Under the pieces are notes generated by a model. That model was not told where the DNA came from and searched no databases. It saw only the letters and a program-made list of their open reading frames with translations. Positions 1-7,520 of a stretch of 64,000 bases of DNA are shown one piece after another. A program made the position numbers and the translations under genes. This stretch comes from Gynuella sunshinyii YC6258 (GTDB lineage Bacteria; Pseudomonadota; Gammaproteobacteria; Pseudomonadales; Natronospirillaceae): NCBI RefSeq assembly GCF_000940805.1, contig NZ_CP007142.1:3820593-3884592 (forward strand), given 5' to 3'. Each line of letters opens with the position of its first letter. The stretch's first letter is position 1.

Positions 1-45
1 TTTAGCTATTAACTCGGCAATTAAGAATATCTGATATAGTGCCGC

Positions 46-505
46 ATGGAAACGAAAGTCGATGCACGTAAATTATCCAGCGGCGTTCTTGAAGAAAGAC
101 GTCCTCTGGCACACCGGCTTCTAAGCGCGGAATGACTCGCGCTGAGATTGGCGAATCGGTGGTTAAAGCCCGATGCAAAACATCTGAAGGTTAACCGGAG
201 AGGTCGGAAAACGGGTGAAGCACGCAGCTTGACGACTGACCAGGAAAAACAGATCCAAGCTTACATCATCGACAAAACGCCTGACCAATTGAAGATGAGC
301 TACGCCTTATGGACACGTCAAGCGGTTCAGCAACTGATCATTCAGGAAACCGGTGTCTAACTTGCCATTGGTACGGTTGGTGAGTAGCTCAAACGCTGGG
401 GCTTGCCCCCCAAGCCTCAAAAACGGGAGTATGAACAGCGGGATCCTGAAGTAAAGAAATGGCTTGAACAAGAATATTCAGAGATTAAGTGCCAAACCAC
501 TCGCA
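46..505 (+). pseudogene. IS630-family transposase remnant, N-terminal part only
   Basis: Remnant of an IS630/Tc1-mariner transposase. An ATG at 46 opens a helix-turn-helix-like reading frame (METKVDARKLSSGVLEERR). Around 123-128 one base appears to be missing, because the expected continuation LLKRGMTRAEIG is only recovered after a frame change. A second piece runs from about 148 to 357 (PDAKHLKVNRRGRKTGEARS, then QIQAYIIDKTPDQLKMSYALW). A stop codon follows at 358-360 and another soon after, but in the same frame homology carries on through LKRWGLPPKPQKREYEQ and WLEQEYSEIK. The catalytic DDE half is absent: similarity ends near 505, exactly where the 3' end of the sirtuin gene begins on the other strand. 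The gene therefore has one frameshift, at least two nonsense codons and a 3' truncation, and is certainly non-functional. Family assignment is from remembered IS630 patterns, not from a search. Confidence 0.75.
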
Positions 506-510
506 AAAAT

Positions 511-1365
511 TCATTCAATACTGATATTTTTGATAAACTCAGCAATATCACTTTGGACTGAAATAACTTTGTTGCCGAGATCAAGCGTAGTATTGGCATG
601 ATCCAAATTGACTCTTACTAATGTGGCATCAGCCAAGGTTATCGTTAACTTTTCCATAGGTAGCCTGATAACCGTTGGGGTATTGAATCCACTTCCCAGA
701 TCAATCAGCAAAACACGCTTACGTTCCTGTGCAGCCAACCAATCAAACAGTGCTTGTCGTTCCAACTCATGGACATCATCAATGAATGAGGCATCAATTC
801 TAACGTGAATAAACATGTCCGAGCCACAAACCGGACATTTTGGTATGCCTAATGCACTTGTAAGTATTTGTTCCCGGGCGTCGTAATATGGATGCATCTG
901 ATCTAAAAAAGGTTTGATTTCCCATACTTGCTTCGTGCATGGTTGAGTACACTGAATAAGCCCGTAATCGCCTTGGGGAGCATAAATGCGACTTTTATCA
1001 AAACCATTTTTGTAGAAGTGCCCATCTACATTCGATGTCATTACGAAATAGTCTTTATCTTTCACTAGCTGGTAAAGTGATTGATAAAGAGGATTGGACT
1101 GTTGTGAGAAGTAAACATAATCAAGATGGGTTTTGTAGTACCCCCACTGTTCTTCCTGGCTCCAATGACTATACCCCATCAGTTGGTACTGGGCTGTAAA
1201 ACCCCTTTTTATCCAACCTGGAAATATGCGGGCAAATGCCTGTTCATCCCAATAGTCAATACCGGCTGCTGACGTCAACCCTGCACCGGCTCCTATCAAC
1301 ACAGCATCACATTCATTGAGTAAGGCTTTCACCTTGACGGCTAACTGTTGATTTAATGATTGCAT
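511..1365 (-). CDS. Class M sirtuin (SirTM), NAD-dependent protein ADP-ribosyltransferase candidate
   Basis: Sir2-fold NAD-binding protein of 284 residues. The NAD loop GAGAGLTSAAG is at residues 25-35 and TSNVDG at 110-115. Four cysteines (C139, C143, C177, C180) form the zinc site. At the position where canonical sirtuins have the catalytic histidine this protein has glutamine (YAPQGDYG, Q131). That exchange is characteristic of the microbial class M sirtuins, which ADP-ribosylate a protein target instead of deacylating it. The gene overlaps the end of the upstream macrodomain gene by 13 bases, so the two are translationally coupled; the macrodomain partner would remove the modification. 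In the studied Gram-positive operons the target is a lipoylated GcvH-like carrier; no gcvH-like or lipoate ligase gene is visible here, so the target is unknown. The stop codon sits at the junction with the IS630 relic, but the protein appears full length. Function is inferred from family motifs. Confidence 0.85.
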   Translation of the reverse strand: MQSLNQQLAVKVKALLNECDAVLIGAGAGLTSAAGIDYWDEQAFARIFPGWIKRGFTAQYQLMGYSHWSQEEQWGYYKTHLDYVYFSQQSNPLYQSLYQLVKDKDYFVMTSNVDGHFYKNGFDKSRIYAPQGDYGLIQCTQPCTKQVWEIKPFLDQMHPYYDAREQILTSALGIPKCPVCGSDMFIHVRIDASFIDDVHELERQALFDWLAAQERKRVLLIDLGSGFNTPTVIRLPMEKLTITLADATLVRVNLDHANTTLDLGNKVISVQSDIAEFIKNISIE

Positions 1366-2249
1366 GTGTATTCCTCTAAGGCGGCCTGATAAATCAGATA
1401 ATCATGCTCACTAAATACATTAAACAATACCACTTCAAATTGACTCGGATTCTGATGTAAATATTGTGTCACAGCTTCGATTGCCAGCGGAGCGGCCTTT
1501 TCAATAGGAAAGCCAAAAACCCCTGTCGATATAGAACAAAATGCCAGACTTCGGATATCTGCTTTCTGCTGCGCCAAGGACATAATATTCCGATAACAGT
1601 CGGTTAGCTGCGATTTATGGGTATCTGTTACGGAACCGGTTACTATTGGCCCGACAGTATGAAGCACGTATCGAGAGGGTAAATTGTACGCTCGTGTGAT
1701 TTTGGCTTGGCCGGTTGGTTCTGGATTGCCCTGAATCTGAATTATCGTGTTACAGTCAGCTCGTAGCTGTACACCCGCTCTACTATGAATAGCATTATCG
1801 ATACAATGATGAAATGGCTTAAAGCAACCAAGCAATTGACTATTGGCTGCGTTAACAATCGCATCGCAGCCAAGCAAGGTTATATCTCCTTGCCTTAATA
1901 TCAGTTTTGTATCACCGATTGACAGAAACGGAGCATGAATAAGTTCACTGACAAAGGTAATGTCTCGTTCATGCTTTTCGAGTTCAAGCAATTGATTCAG
2001 TTGTTCTACTACGCTATCCGTGAGTGAATTGGGCTCGATCATGGTAATCACCGCATCGATGCATTCTCGCTTGGTCAGGTTTTTCCATTGATAAATATCG
2101 GTTATGCCGCGAGTGTCAAATCGAGATAATAATTCTAAATACAAACTCTCAATTAAATGCTGCTTATCACTGGATTTCAACGAAGGAGCACAATAAGGCT
2201 GATCAAGTCCAATCGATTTGGCATAGGCACTAAGCGCTAAACTATTCAT
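1353..2249 (-). CDS. Zinc-containing macrodomain protein, protein-ADP-ribose hydrolase candidate
   Basis: Protein of 298 residues with a helical N-terminal region (about 1-110) and a macrodomain (about 113-290). The ADP-ribose-binding strand-loop GDITLLGCDAIVNAAN is at 121-136. The motif LLGCFKPFHHCIDNAIH at 139-155 carries the Cys-His-Cys cluster (C142, H147/H148, C149) that marks the zinc-containing macrodomains found next to SirTM sirtuins. The diphosphate-binding loop STGVFGFP lies near residue 245. Such enzymes hydrolyse the ester or amide bond joining ADP-ribose to a protein. The start ATG at 2249 is preceded by AAGGA at a suitable distance. The gene is the first of a two-gene unit with the sirtuin. 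Only about 15 bases separate its start from a 12-bp hairpin, so its promoter must lie inside or upstream of the lipoprotein gene, or the hairpin must be read through. Confidence 0.85.
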   Translation of the reverse strand: MNSLALSAYAKSIGLDQPYCAPSLKSSDKQHLIESLYLELLSRFDTRGITDIYQWKNLTKRECIDAVITMIEPNSLTDSVVEQLNQLLELEKHERDITFVSELIHAPFLSIGDTKLILRQGDITLLGCDAIVNAANSQLLGCFKPFHHCIDNAIHSRAGVQLRADCNTIIQIQGNPEPTGQAKITRAYNLPSRYVLHTVGPIVTGSVTDTHKSQLTDCYRNIMSLAQQKADIRSLAFCSISTGVFGFPIEKAAPLAIEAVTQYLHQNPSQFEVVLFNVFSEHDYLIYQAALEEYTCNH

Positions 2250-2264
2250 TGACTGGTTCCTTAT

Positions 2265-2292
2265 AAAGCCACCATAACGCTATGGTGGCTTT
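2265..2292. terminator. Perfect 12-bp hairpin, probable intrinsic terminator
   Basis: Arms AAAGCCACCATA (2265-2276) and TATGGTGGCTTT (2281-2292) pair perfectly around the loop ACGC. On the minus strand the stem is followed by TTTATAA, a modest U-tract, 20 bases after the stop of the SnoaL-like lipoprotein gene. It could attenuate transcription into the macrodomain gene. Confidence 0.7.
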
Positions 2293-2311
2293 GGTTGATT
2301 TAATTAAGCTA

Positions 2312-3181
2312 TTAGAAATCAAACTTTCCGTTAGTATTTTTCCATTCACTTTGGGCTGGAATGGTTTCAATCGCATCCCAGTGTTCGACCAACTTGTCAT
2401 TTTCCACACGGAACAAATCGTAGAACGCAACATGGTTATTTAAAAATGTGCCTTCACTGATCGATAAGACAAAGTTACCTTCGCCCAAAATCTTATGATT
2501 CGCTGAATATGTCATTGGCATACCAGCTTTAGCCAGATCACTCAGTGCCGATCCTAGGCCGCGTAAACCATCAGCTACCATAGGGTTATGCTGAATGTAT
2601 GCACTGTCTTCACTGTCAATGAAATTCCCAATTTTAGCCATGTCTCCATTGATCAATATAGTTTGAACAAAATCGGCGACGATGGCTTTATTGTGTTCCG
2701 TTTTATCCAGATCTTTGATGGTGGTTTCGCCATCAAGTTGAGTTCTTCCACTTGGATTTTTTGGTGCCAATTCCTGCAAGTTATCCCAATGTTCTACAAT
2801 TTTGCCATCTTCAAAGCGGAATACGTCAAAACCAACTTTCGGGCCAAAGAAATTGTATTCGGTATGGGTCATCACAAACTCACCATCTTGAATAGCGCGC
2901 TTCACTTGGGCCTTTGCACTACCTTTAGGTAACGATTGCATAACCTCACCAAATCCAGCCAATCCATCACCAACAGCGAGATTGTGTTGAATATATTTAT
3001 TCGGATTAATGTAGCTAATCGCCGTTTGATCGCCAGTTTCAATGCTGGAAATGACCTTTACGGCCTTCTCTTTATTGGTTAAGTCCGGAACTTGTTCTTT
3101 ATTCATTACGCAAGCAGATAGGCTCAATACGCTGATCGCGCTTAGGGAACAGGTAACTAATTTTGAAAGTGAAAAATTCAT
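2312..3181 (-). CDS. Lipoprotein with two tandem SnoaL/NTF2-like domains
   Basis: Protein of 289 residues. The N-terminus is a lipoprotein signal (MNFSLSKLVTCSLSAISVLS with lipobox LSAC, Cys24), so the protein should be exported and lipidated. Two copies of a SnoaL-like (NTF2 superfamily) domain follow. Each contains a YIQHN motif near its start (IQHNLAVGDGLAGFG and IQHNPMVADGLRGLG) and closes with a strand of the form DVFRFEDGKIVEHWD or YDLFRVENDKLVEHWD. Members of this fold are often called predicted SnoaL-like aldol condensation enzymes, but most have no known reaction and I do not assign one. A TTGACT-like element lies upstream, but I see no convincing -10 at normal spacing. The ribosome site AGAGGA precedes the ATG. 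The adjacent AraC gene on the same strand may be its regulator (inference from position only). Confidence 0.75.
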   Translation of the reverse strand: MNFSLSKLVTCSLSAISVLSLSACVMNKEQVPDLTNKEKAVKVISSIETGDQTAISYINPNKYIQHNLAVGDGLAGFGEVMQSLPKGSAKAQVKRAIQDGEFVMTHTEYNFFGPKVGFDVFRFEDGKIVEHWDNLQELAPKNPSGRTQLDGETTIKDLDKTEHNKAIVADFVQTILINGDMAKIGNFIDSEDSAYIQHNPMVADGLRGLGSALSDLAKAGMPMTYSANHKILGEGNFVLSISEGTFLNNHVAFYDLFRVENDKLVEHWDAIETIPAQSEWKNTNGKFDF

Positions 3182-3296
3182 GCTATGTCATCCTCTTGTT
3201 GGTGTGGATACATAGTAAGGAGTTGTACCAGGCTTGCGCAGAGTCAATATGAGCAGAAAAATGGTAAATATCGAACCTTGATATCAATAAACAAAT

Positions 3297-4181
3297 TCAG
3301 TATGTATATTTTTGTTGAAACTGACTGGGAGTTAGATTGGTCATCTTCTTGAAATATTTGACAAAGTTACTTGCATCATCAAATCCAAACTCATAAGCGA
3401 TTTGTTGCGAAGATACTTTCCTGATCACGAGCTGACGTTTAATTTCCAAAATAACGAATGCATCCACCATTTGTTTTGCGGTCAATCCCGTAGAGGATTT
3501 ACACACTTGGTTTAATGTTTTATAGGTAATATTTATCTGGTTTGCATACCAGGTCGCATCACGGTTCTGGAGATAATGATGTTGTAACAGCGAGAAAAAT
3601 TGATCCAGCTTCTTACTTTGCTCCTGTGAAAGTTTACTGTTTTGAGTATCTCGATTTTGTTTACGTAATTGCAGGGCCAGTGCGGAAAACAAATACATCA
3701 CAATCAAGGGCTCCTGATGCTGATCCGTCTGCTCAACCATTATTTCTTTAATCAATGTGACAACGCGTCTATAAGATTCTTCATCAAGTGTGAATAATGG
3801 GGAGTGATGCGAATTGAGATGTGTAGGCGTGTAATTAGGTAGATGCATATTTGAATGCACCTGATCTAAGAACGCTTGGGTAAAAATAAGGACTTTTCCT
3901 TGAGGGTGATTGGAGAAATCAAAACAGTGTACTTGTTCTCGTTGAATAAAAATCAATGAACCAGGGGCAAATGGATGCTTAACAAAATCTACCATATGAT
4001 ACCCTGTCCCCTGTTCTATCAGAATTAACATAAAGAAATTAATTCGGTGAGGATGTTGGGGATTTTGTTCTAGGTTGCTGCTTCGTTGCGCCAATGCGGC
4101 TAATTCAAAAATTTCGATTTCGGATTTTTGGGATTGTCTATGACTAAATAGAACGTTTGGAATACTCATCAAGGTTACCAT
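3297..4181 (-). CDS. AraC-family transcriptional regulator
   Basis: The N-terminal part is a cupin-like sensing domain (IEQGTGYHMVDFVKHPFAPG, then FIQREQVHCFDF). The C-terminal 100 residues are the double helix-turn-helix of AraC/XylS proteins, ending in the signature IAYEFGFDDASNFVKYFKK and TPSQFQQKY. The open frame runs upstream to 4253, but its first 24 residues (LSDILHAQNQYDERKANK in context) match the expected C-terminus of the neighbouring HxlR-type gene. I therefore place the start at the Met codon ending at 4181; the Met at 4169 is equally possible and neither has a strong ribosome site. The ligand and regulon are unknown. It is oriented with the SnoaL-like lipoprotein gene downstream and may control it. 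Confidence 0.8.
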   Translation of the reverse strand: MVTLMSIPNVLFSHRQSQKSEIEIFELAALAQRSSNLEQNPQHPHRINFFMLILIEQGTGYHMVDFVKHPFAPGSLIFIQREQVHCFDFSNHPQGKVLIFTQAFLDQVHSNMHLPNYTPTHLNSHHSPLFTLDEESYRRVVTLIKEIMVEQTDQHQEPLIVMYLFSALALQLRKQNRDTQNSKLSQEQSKKLDQFFSLLQHHYLQNRDATWYANQINITYKTLNQVCKSSTGLTAKQMVDAFVILEIKRQLVIRKVSSQQIAYEFGFDDASNFVKYFKKMTNLTPSQFQQKYTY

Positions 4182-4480
4182 TTTAACGTAATCACTAATT
4201 GATTTAACAAGTTTATTGGCTTTGCGTTCGTCATATTGATTTTGTGCATGCAAAATGTCGCTAAGATTCGCTTCAATCCAGTTAACCAGTTAACCAGTTC
4301 TTCTACTCGATGAGCGACTTCAATGCCTTGCTCTGTAAGGTAATACTCCATATAAGGTGGAATAACGGGATGGGCGATACGTAAAACAAATCCATCGACT
4401 TCTAAAACCTGTAAGGTCTGTGATAGCATTTTTTCACTGATACCCGCTCAGCTCACTGAAACGATGAGTGAGAACAACAC
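4182..4480 (-). pseudogene. HxlR-type winged-helix regulator, frameshifted and truncated
   Basis: Broken member of the HxlR (MarR-like winged helix) family. In minus-strand order, HRFSEL is readable first. The frame must then shift to continue GISEKMLSQTLQVLEVDGFV and IPPYMEYYLTEQGIEVAHRVEELVNW, which is the family's helix-turn-helix and wing. A second shift follows: the natural C-terminus (WIEANLSDILHAQNQYDERK) is in another frame because of an 8-bp tandem duplication at 4278-4299. The N-terminal cysteine-bearing segment usual in this family is not recognisable. It is clearly inactive. Its C-terminal codons run without a stop into the AraC coding frame, which is why that frame appears artificially long. 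Confidence 0.7.
4278..4299. repeat. 8-bp tandem duplication causing a frameshift
   Basis: The unit CCAGTTAA is present 2.75 times in direct tandem. Removing one unit restores the HxlR reading frame from VEELVNW into IEANLSDILHA, so this duplication is a plausible inactivating event. Confidence 0.8.
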
Positions 4481-4645
4481 TACCTCCCCCAACAGCTAAT
4501 GACAATTTGTAATATTCCTCGAGACGGGCATTCCATTACCTCGGTTAAACTTTTCACTTAACGATGCACTTAATTCTCTACTGATACCTCCACTCATATC
4601 AGGCATCTGCGTCAAAGAATACATCTGAAGCGCACTTACAAAAAA

Positions 4646-4674
4646 GTACATGCTTACATATAGTAAGTATGTAT
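4646..4674. promoter_or_regulatory. Long imperfect palindrome, candidate HxlR operator
   Basis: Arms GTACATGCTTAC (4646-4657) and GTAAGTATGTAT (4663-4674) are reverse complements at 10 of 12 positions around ATATA. The core TTAC-TATA-GTAA resembles the TTAC...GTAA operators of HxlR/YodB-type repressors (family knowledge). It lies just beyond the N-terminal end of the broken HxlR gene, where an autoregulatory site would be expected. Confidence 0.5.
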
Positions 4675-4857
4675 GGCAAGCTATGACATCTCTGAAAAAT
4701 ACCCAAAATCTGCGAGAATCCAGCCAGGAACGATCCAAATTAGAAGTAATCATGTCGTCGAGCCGTTTTTCAGATGCAGAGAGTCAAGCCAAGCATAAAC
4801 AAACATGGCTTCATCCGCTTCAGTGAATGGTCGATGGAAGTTCACTCTGACGAAAAG

Positions 4858-4891
4858 TCCGTGGTATCTCCACTACCCTAGCCACCACGGA
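4858..4891 (-). terminator. Hairpin after the catabolic operon
   Basis: Arms TCCGTGGT and ACCACGGA (8 bp each) enclose an 18-base loop, about 46 bases past the last gene of the minus-strand catabolic operon, and are followed by CTTTTC. The U-run is short and the loop large, so this is only a moderate terminator candidate. Confidence 0.4.
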
Positions 4892-4937
4892 ACAAATGGG
4901 TTTGAATCAAGGCTAAAGATTACATTTTGCCCGACGG

Positions 4938-5909
4938 TCAAGACCGGTTTTCTGAAACAGTCGACTGCCTGACCAGCGTCTGAAGGTCGTTATCACTGTA
5001 CAGTCCCAACGCCTGCTCGCGACTCGTATCCAGCGCAGGATAGGAACCGAACCATTTTTCCAGCAGTGGATCCGGCGCATAAGATACCAGCGATTCACCA
5101 GGAACCTGGGCTACCTGGGAAATCGCATCCACCAGTTGTGCCATGCTGAACCATAGTGTCGGCAGCGTGAGCTGGCAACGGCCTGCCAGTGATTCCTGCT
5201 TGAGTCCCGCCGCCTGGATCAGGTTATCAACCACATTTTTCCGTGAAGACGCCCAGGTGCGGGATTGTGCTGATATTGGACAGACAAATGATTGCCCGGC
5301 GCTGACTTCCCAGATAATGTCACTGAGAAATGCAGACACTTGCCCGGTGCGCTGTTTTGGTCTCGCCAGGACGCCGGGTAACCGCAATGACCGTCCCTGT
5401 ACCCAGCCCCGGCGGCTGAAATCATTCACCAACAGTTCACCAATGGCTTTATGAGTTCCGTAGCTCATCGTTGGGTTTGGCGGCGTCTGTTCTCCGACTT
5501 GGTCCGGCATATCCCCGAAAACTGCGATACTGCTGGCAAAGACAAATATGGGAGCCTGTCCGCCCGCCATTACTTGCGCCTGACCATACTCCAGTAACCT
5601 GGTCGTGGCTTCCAGATTCACATCGCGAGCCAACCTGTAGTTCCGCTCCGCCACTCCTCCGGGAATGCTGGCCAGATGAAAGATGACATCGACCGGGAGC
5701 TGACACAAATGCGCCTGCAACCAGTGTTGATCACATAGATCACCCTCACAATACTGCACCCAGCCGGTATCACTCATCGGGATCGAAAATGTCTGATCGA
5801 ACAGGCGCAGCGAACGAATCGTTGTACCGTTTAATGCTTTCAGACGAAGTAATCGGGAGACCAGCGCCTGGCCAACAAAGCCATTGGCACCGGTAATGAC
5901 AATGTTCAT
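4938..5909 (-). CDS. NAD-dependent epimerase/dehydratase-type short-chain dehydrogenase
   Basis: Extended short-chain dehydrogenase of 323 residues. A Rossmann glycine motif TGANGFVG lies at residues 6-13 and the catalytic tyrosine-lysine pair sits in SYGTHKAIGE near residue 150. FHLASIPGG and LRLPGVLARPKQRTG are reminiscent of the D-erythronate dehydrogenase (DenD) branch, which oxidises four-carbon sugar acids. It is the last gene of the catabolic operon, 12 bases after the FAH-family gene, and could oxidise or reduce a hydroxy-acid fragment released by ring cleavage. The substrate is not predictable; the DenD-like assignment rests on remembered motif similarity. Confidence 0.75.
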   Translation of the reverse strand: MNIVITGANGFVGQALVSRLLRLKALNGTTIRSLRLFDQTFSIPMSDTGWVQYCEGDLCDQHWLQAHLCQLPVDVIFHLASIPGGVAERNYRLARDVNLEATTRLLEYGQAQVMAGGQAPIFVFASSIAVFGDMPDQVGEQTPPNPTMSYGTHKAIGELLVNDFSRRGWVQGRSLRLPGVLARPKQRTGQVSAFLSDIIWEVSAGQSFVCPISAQSRTWASSRKNVVDNLIQAAGLKQESLAGRCQLTLPTLWFSMAQLVDAISQVAQVPGESLVSYAPDPLLEKWFGSYPALDTSREQALGLYSDNDLQTLVRQSTVSENRS

Positions 5910-5921
5910 ACAGACACTTCA

Positions 5922-6905
5922 CTATTCACTGCATACCACACGCTGATCAATGACTCCAAATGGTCCCGGATCCCCGTTCACAGTTCTCGCCTCCATGCGT
6001 ACCCGGTCACCAAACCGCATGAAAGATGTCTGGATTTCCCCCAGTTCAATTTTCTCCAATACCCGACGCTCAGCGATGCAGGCAGAACCGGCTTCCCGCG
6101 AGCGGTTGGATACCGTACCGGAACCAATGATAGTGCCAGCCGACAGCCGCCGTGTGCGGGCACAGTGGGCGATCAGCTCGGGGAAGGAATAGTTCATTTC
6201 CTGTCCATTCGGGCGCCCGAATACATCACCATTCCAGTCGACACATAAATCCAGCTTAACCCGACCCTGTGTCCATGCATCACCCAGTTCGTCCGGTGTC
6301 ACCGCCAATGGAGCGAAGCTGGAAGAGGGCTTGGCCAACAGGAAACCGAATCCAGTCTGCATTTCGCGCGGCCCAAAATGACGCAGACTCCAGTCATTGA
6401 TCTGCACTATCAGGCGAATGTGGTCTGCGGCGGCCTGTGCAGAAACCCCCATGGGAACGTCATCCACGATCACGCCAAATTCACCTTCAAAGTCAATGCC
6501 ATCGGCTTCTGATGGCAGTGGCACGTCCTCACAAGGCCCTAAAAAATTGTCGCTGGCCCCCTGGTAAACAACGGGAATGGTATCGAAATCAGGGATTGCT
6601 GGAGTATTGAATGCCTGCTCCATCAACCGGGCATGGTTCAGAAATGCAGAGGCATCCAGCCATTGTGCGCTGCGTGGCATGGGAGCACGGCAAATCGCGG
6701 CATCAAATGCCATGGTGTCGCTCAGAGCACCGGTATTCAACTGCTGGTAGAGTCGTTGCAGATCCCCTTCCACCTGTGTCCAGTTCTGCAGCGCAGCCCA
6801 GAGATTGGGAGCGATGTGTGAGACATCAATCGCCTGTTGCCGGTTGTCTGAAACCAGCAGCAGGCCTCCATCCAAAGTATTGTTATTGACAGTGGCAAAT
6901 TTCAT
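5922..6905 (-). CDS. Fumarylacetoacetate hydrolase (FAH) family protein
   Basis: Protein of 327 residues with the FAH metal site: DFEGEFGVIVDD supplies the two acidic ligands and VQINDWSLRHFG the third. GTIIGSGTVSNRS is the typical C-terminal glycine-rich loop. FAH-family enzymes cleave C-C bonds of acylpyruvates such as fumarylpyruvate or fumarylacetoacetate, or decarboxylate/hydrate related keto acids. The N-terminal 80 residues are longer than in the small acylpyruvases and resemble the two-domain FAHD type. Placed between a cupin and a dehydrogenase in an aromatic-degradation operon, it most likely hydrolyses the ring-opened product. It is 12 bases downstream of the cupin gene. Confidence 0.85.
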   Translation of the reverse strand: MKFATVNNNTLDGGLLLVSDNRQQAIDVSHIAPNLWAALQNWTQVEGDLQRLYQQLNTGALSDTMAFDAAICRAPMPRSAQWLDASAFLNHARLMEQAFNTPAIPDFDTIPVVYQGASDNFLGPCEDVPLPSEADGIDFEGEFGVIVDDVPMGVSAQAAADHIRLIVQINDWSLRHFGPREMQTGFGFLLAKPSSSFAPLAVTPDELGDAWTQGRVKLDLCVDWNGDVFGRPNGQEMNYSFPELIAHCARTRRLSAGTIIGSGTVSNRSREAGSACIAERRVLEKIELGEIQTSFMRFGDRVRMEARTVNGDPGPFGVIDQRVVCSE

Positions 6906-6917
6906 ATCAACTCCCGG

Positions 6918-7478
6918 TTACGCCAGTGTTTCGTCAAATTGACCATCCACCAGGATAAACAACATACGGCAGGTACGATCACTGCGATTTGCCCAGGCGT
7001 GGTTGGTACCGCGCTGAATCACCACATCCCCCTGGGTCAGATCCACTTCGTCTTCGTCCAGTATCAATGTGATTTCGCCATCCATGACAATGCCGTAGTC
7101 GATGGATTCCGTACGATGCATCAAGGGATGCGGTGAATTGGTATCTGCGGTGGATGCGTTGGTTTCGCCGACTTTGGCAAACATGTCCTTCATATTCTTC
7201 AGGCCGTTATCCAGGTACTCCTGCGTATCCGGCGGGATATCGACAAAACGGATACGGGTCCCCTGTTCAGGTGGTGACAGCACTACCGGCCCAAGAGTTG
7301 GGTCCTCACCATTATCGATCCGTGCGGGGGTCTGCAACGTACTCCACACTTCATGAAAACGTGTACCGGGAACGGCTTCAAGGTCCATGGTTTTGGGCAC
7401 TGCGCCATCTTCAGAAATAACCGAACGGCCCTGCTTGTTATGGCCGGTTACGATGCGTCGTATTGTTTTTGTAATCAT
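6918..7478 (-). CDS. Small cupin-domain protein
   Basis: Single-domain cupin of 186 residues. The barrel is recognisable from YGIVMDGEITLILDEDEVDL and LTQGDVVIQRGTNHAWANRS, the second containing the motif-2 histidine. In the first cupin motif the usual paired histidines are not obvious (MHRTESIDYG), so a complete dioxygenase-type metal site is doubtful. Proteins of this type accompany aromatic-degradation genes and may act as an isomerase, a decarboxylase or a ligand-binding helper. It sits between the FAD monooxygenase and the FAH-family gene with short spacers, so it belongs to the same transcript. The exact reaction is unknown. Confidence 0.75.
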   Translation of the reverse strand: MITKTIRRIVTGHNKQGRSVISEDGAVPKTMDLEAVPGTRFHEVWSTLQTPARIDNGEDPTLGPVVLSPPEQGTRIRFVDIPPDTQEYLDNGLKNMKDMFAKVGETNASTADTNSPHPLMHRTESIDYGIVMDGEITLILDEDEVDLTQGDVVIQRGTNHAWANRSDRTCRMLFILVDGQFDETLA

Positions 7479-7520
7479 AGTTCCTCCAGTTTTTATTTTT
7501 ATGATGGATTCAATTGGGGG

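Larger units (their letters stand above)
4481..4937. other. Non-coding gap beside the HxlR relic
   Basis: About 460 bases with no convincing gene. It holds the palindrome at 4646-4674 and the hairpin at 4858-4891. An 85-codon open frame on the minus strand (4496-4753) has no recognisable family, and I treat it as chance or further HxlR-region decay. Confidence 0.5.

Noticed and set aside
4181-4253. AraC protein starting at 4253
   Set aside because: The first 24 codons match the C-terminus expected for the broken HxlR gene, not an AraC N-terminus.
4496-4753. 85-codon minus-strand frame as a gene
   Set aside because: No family resemblance, it overlaps the palindrome, and it lies in a region of decayed sequence.
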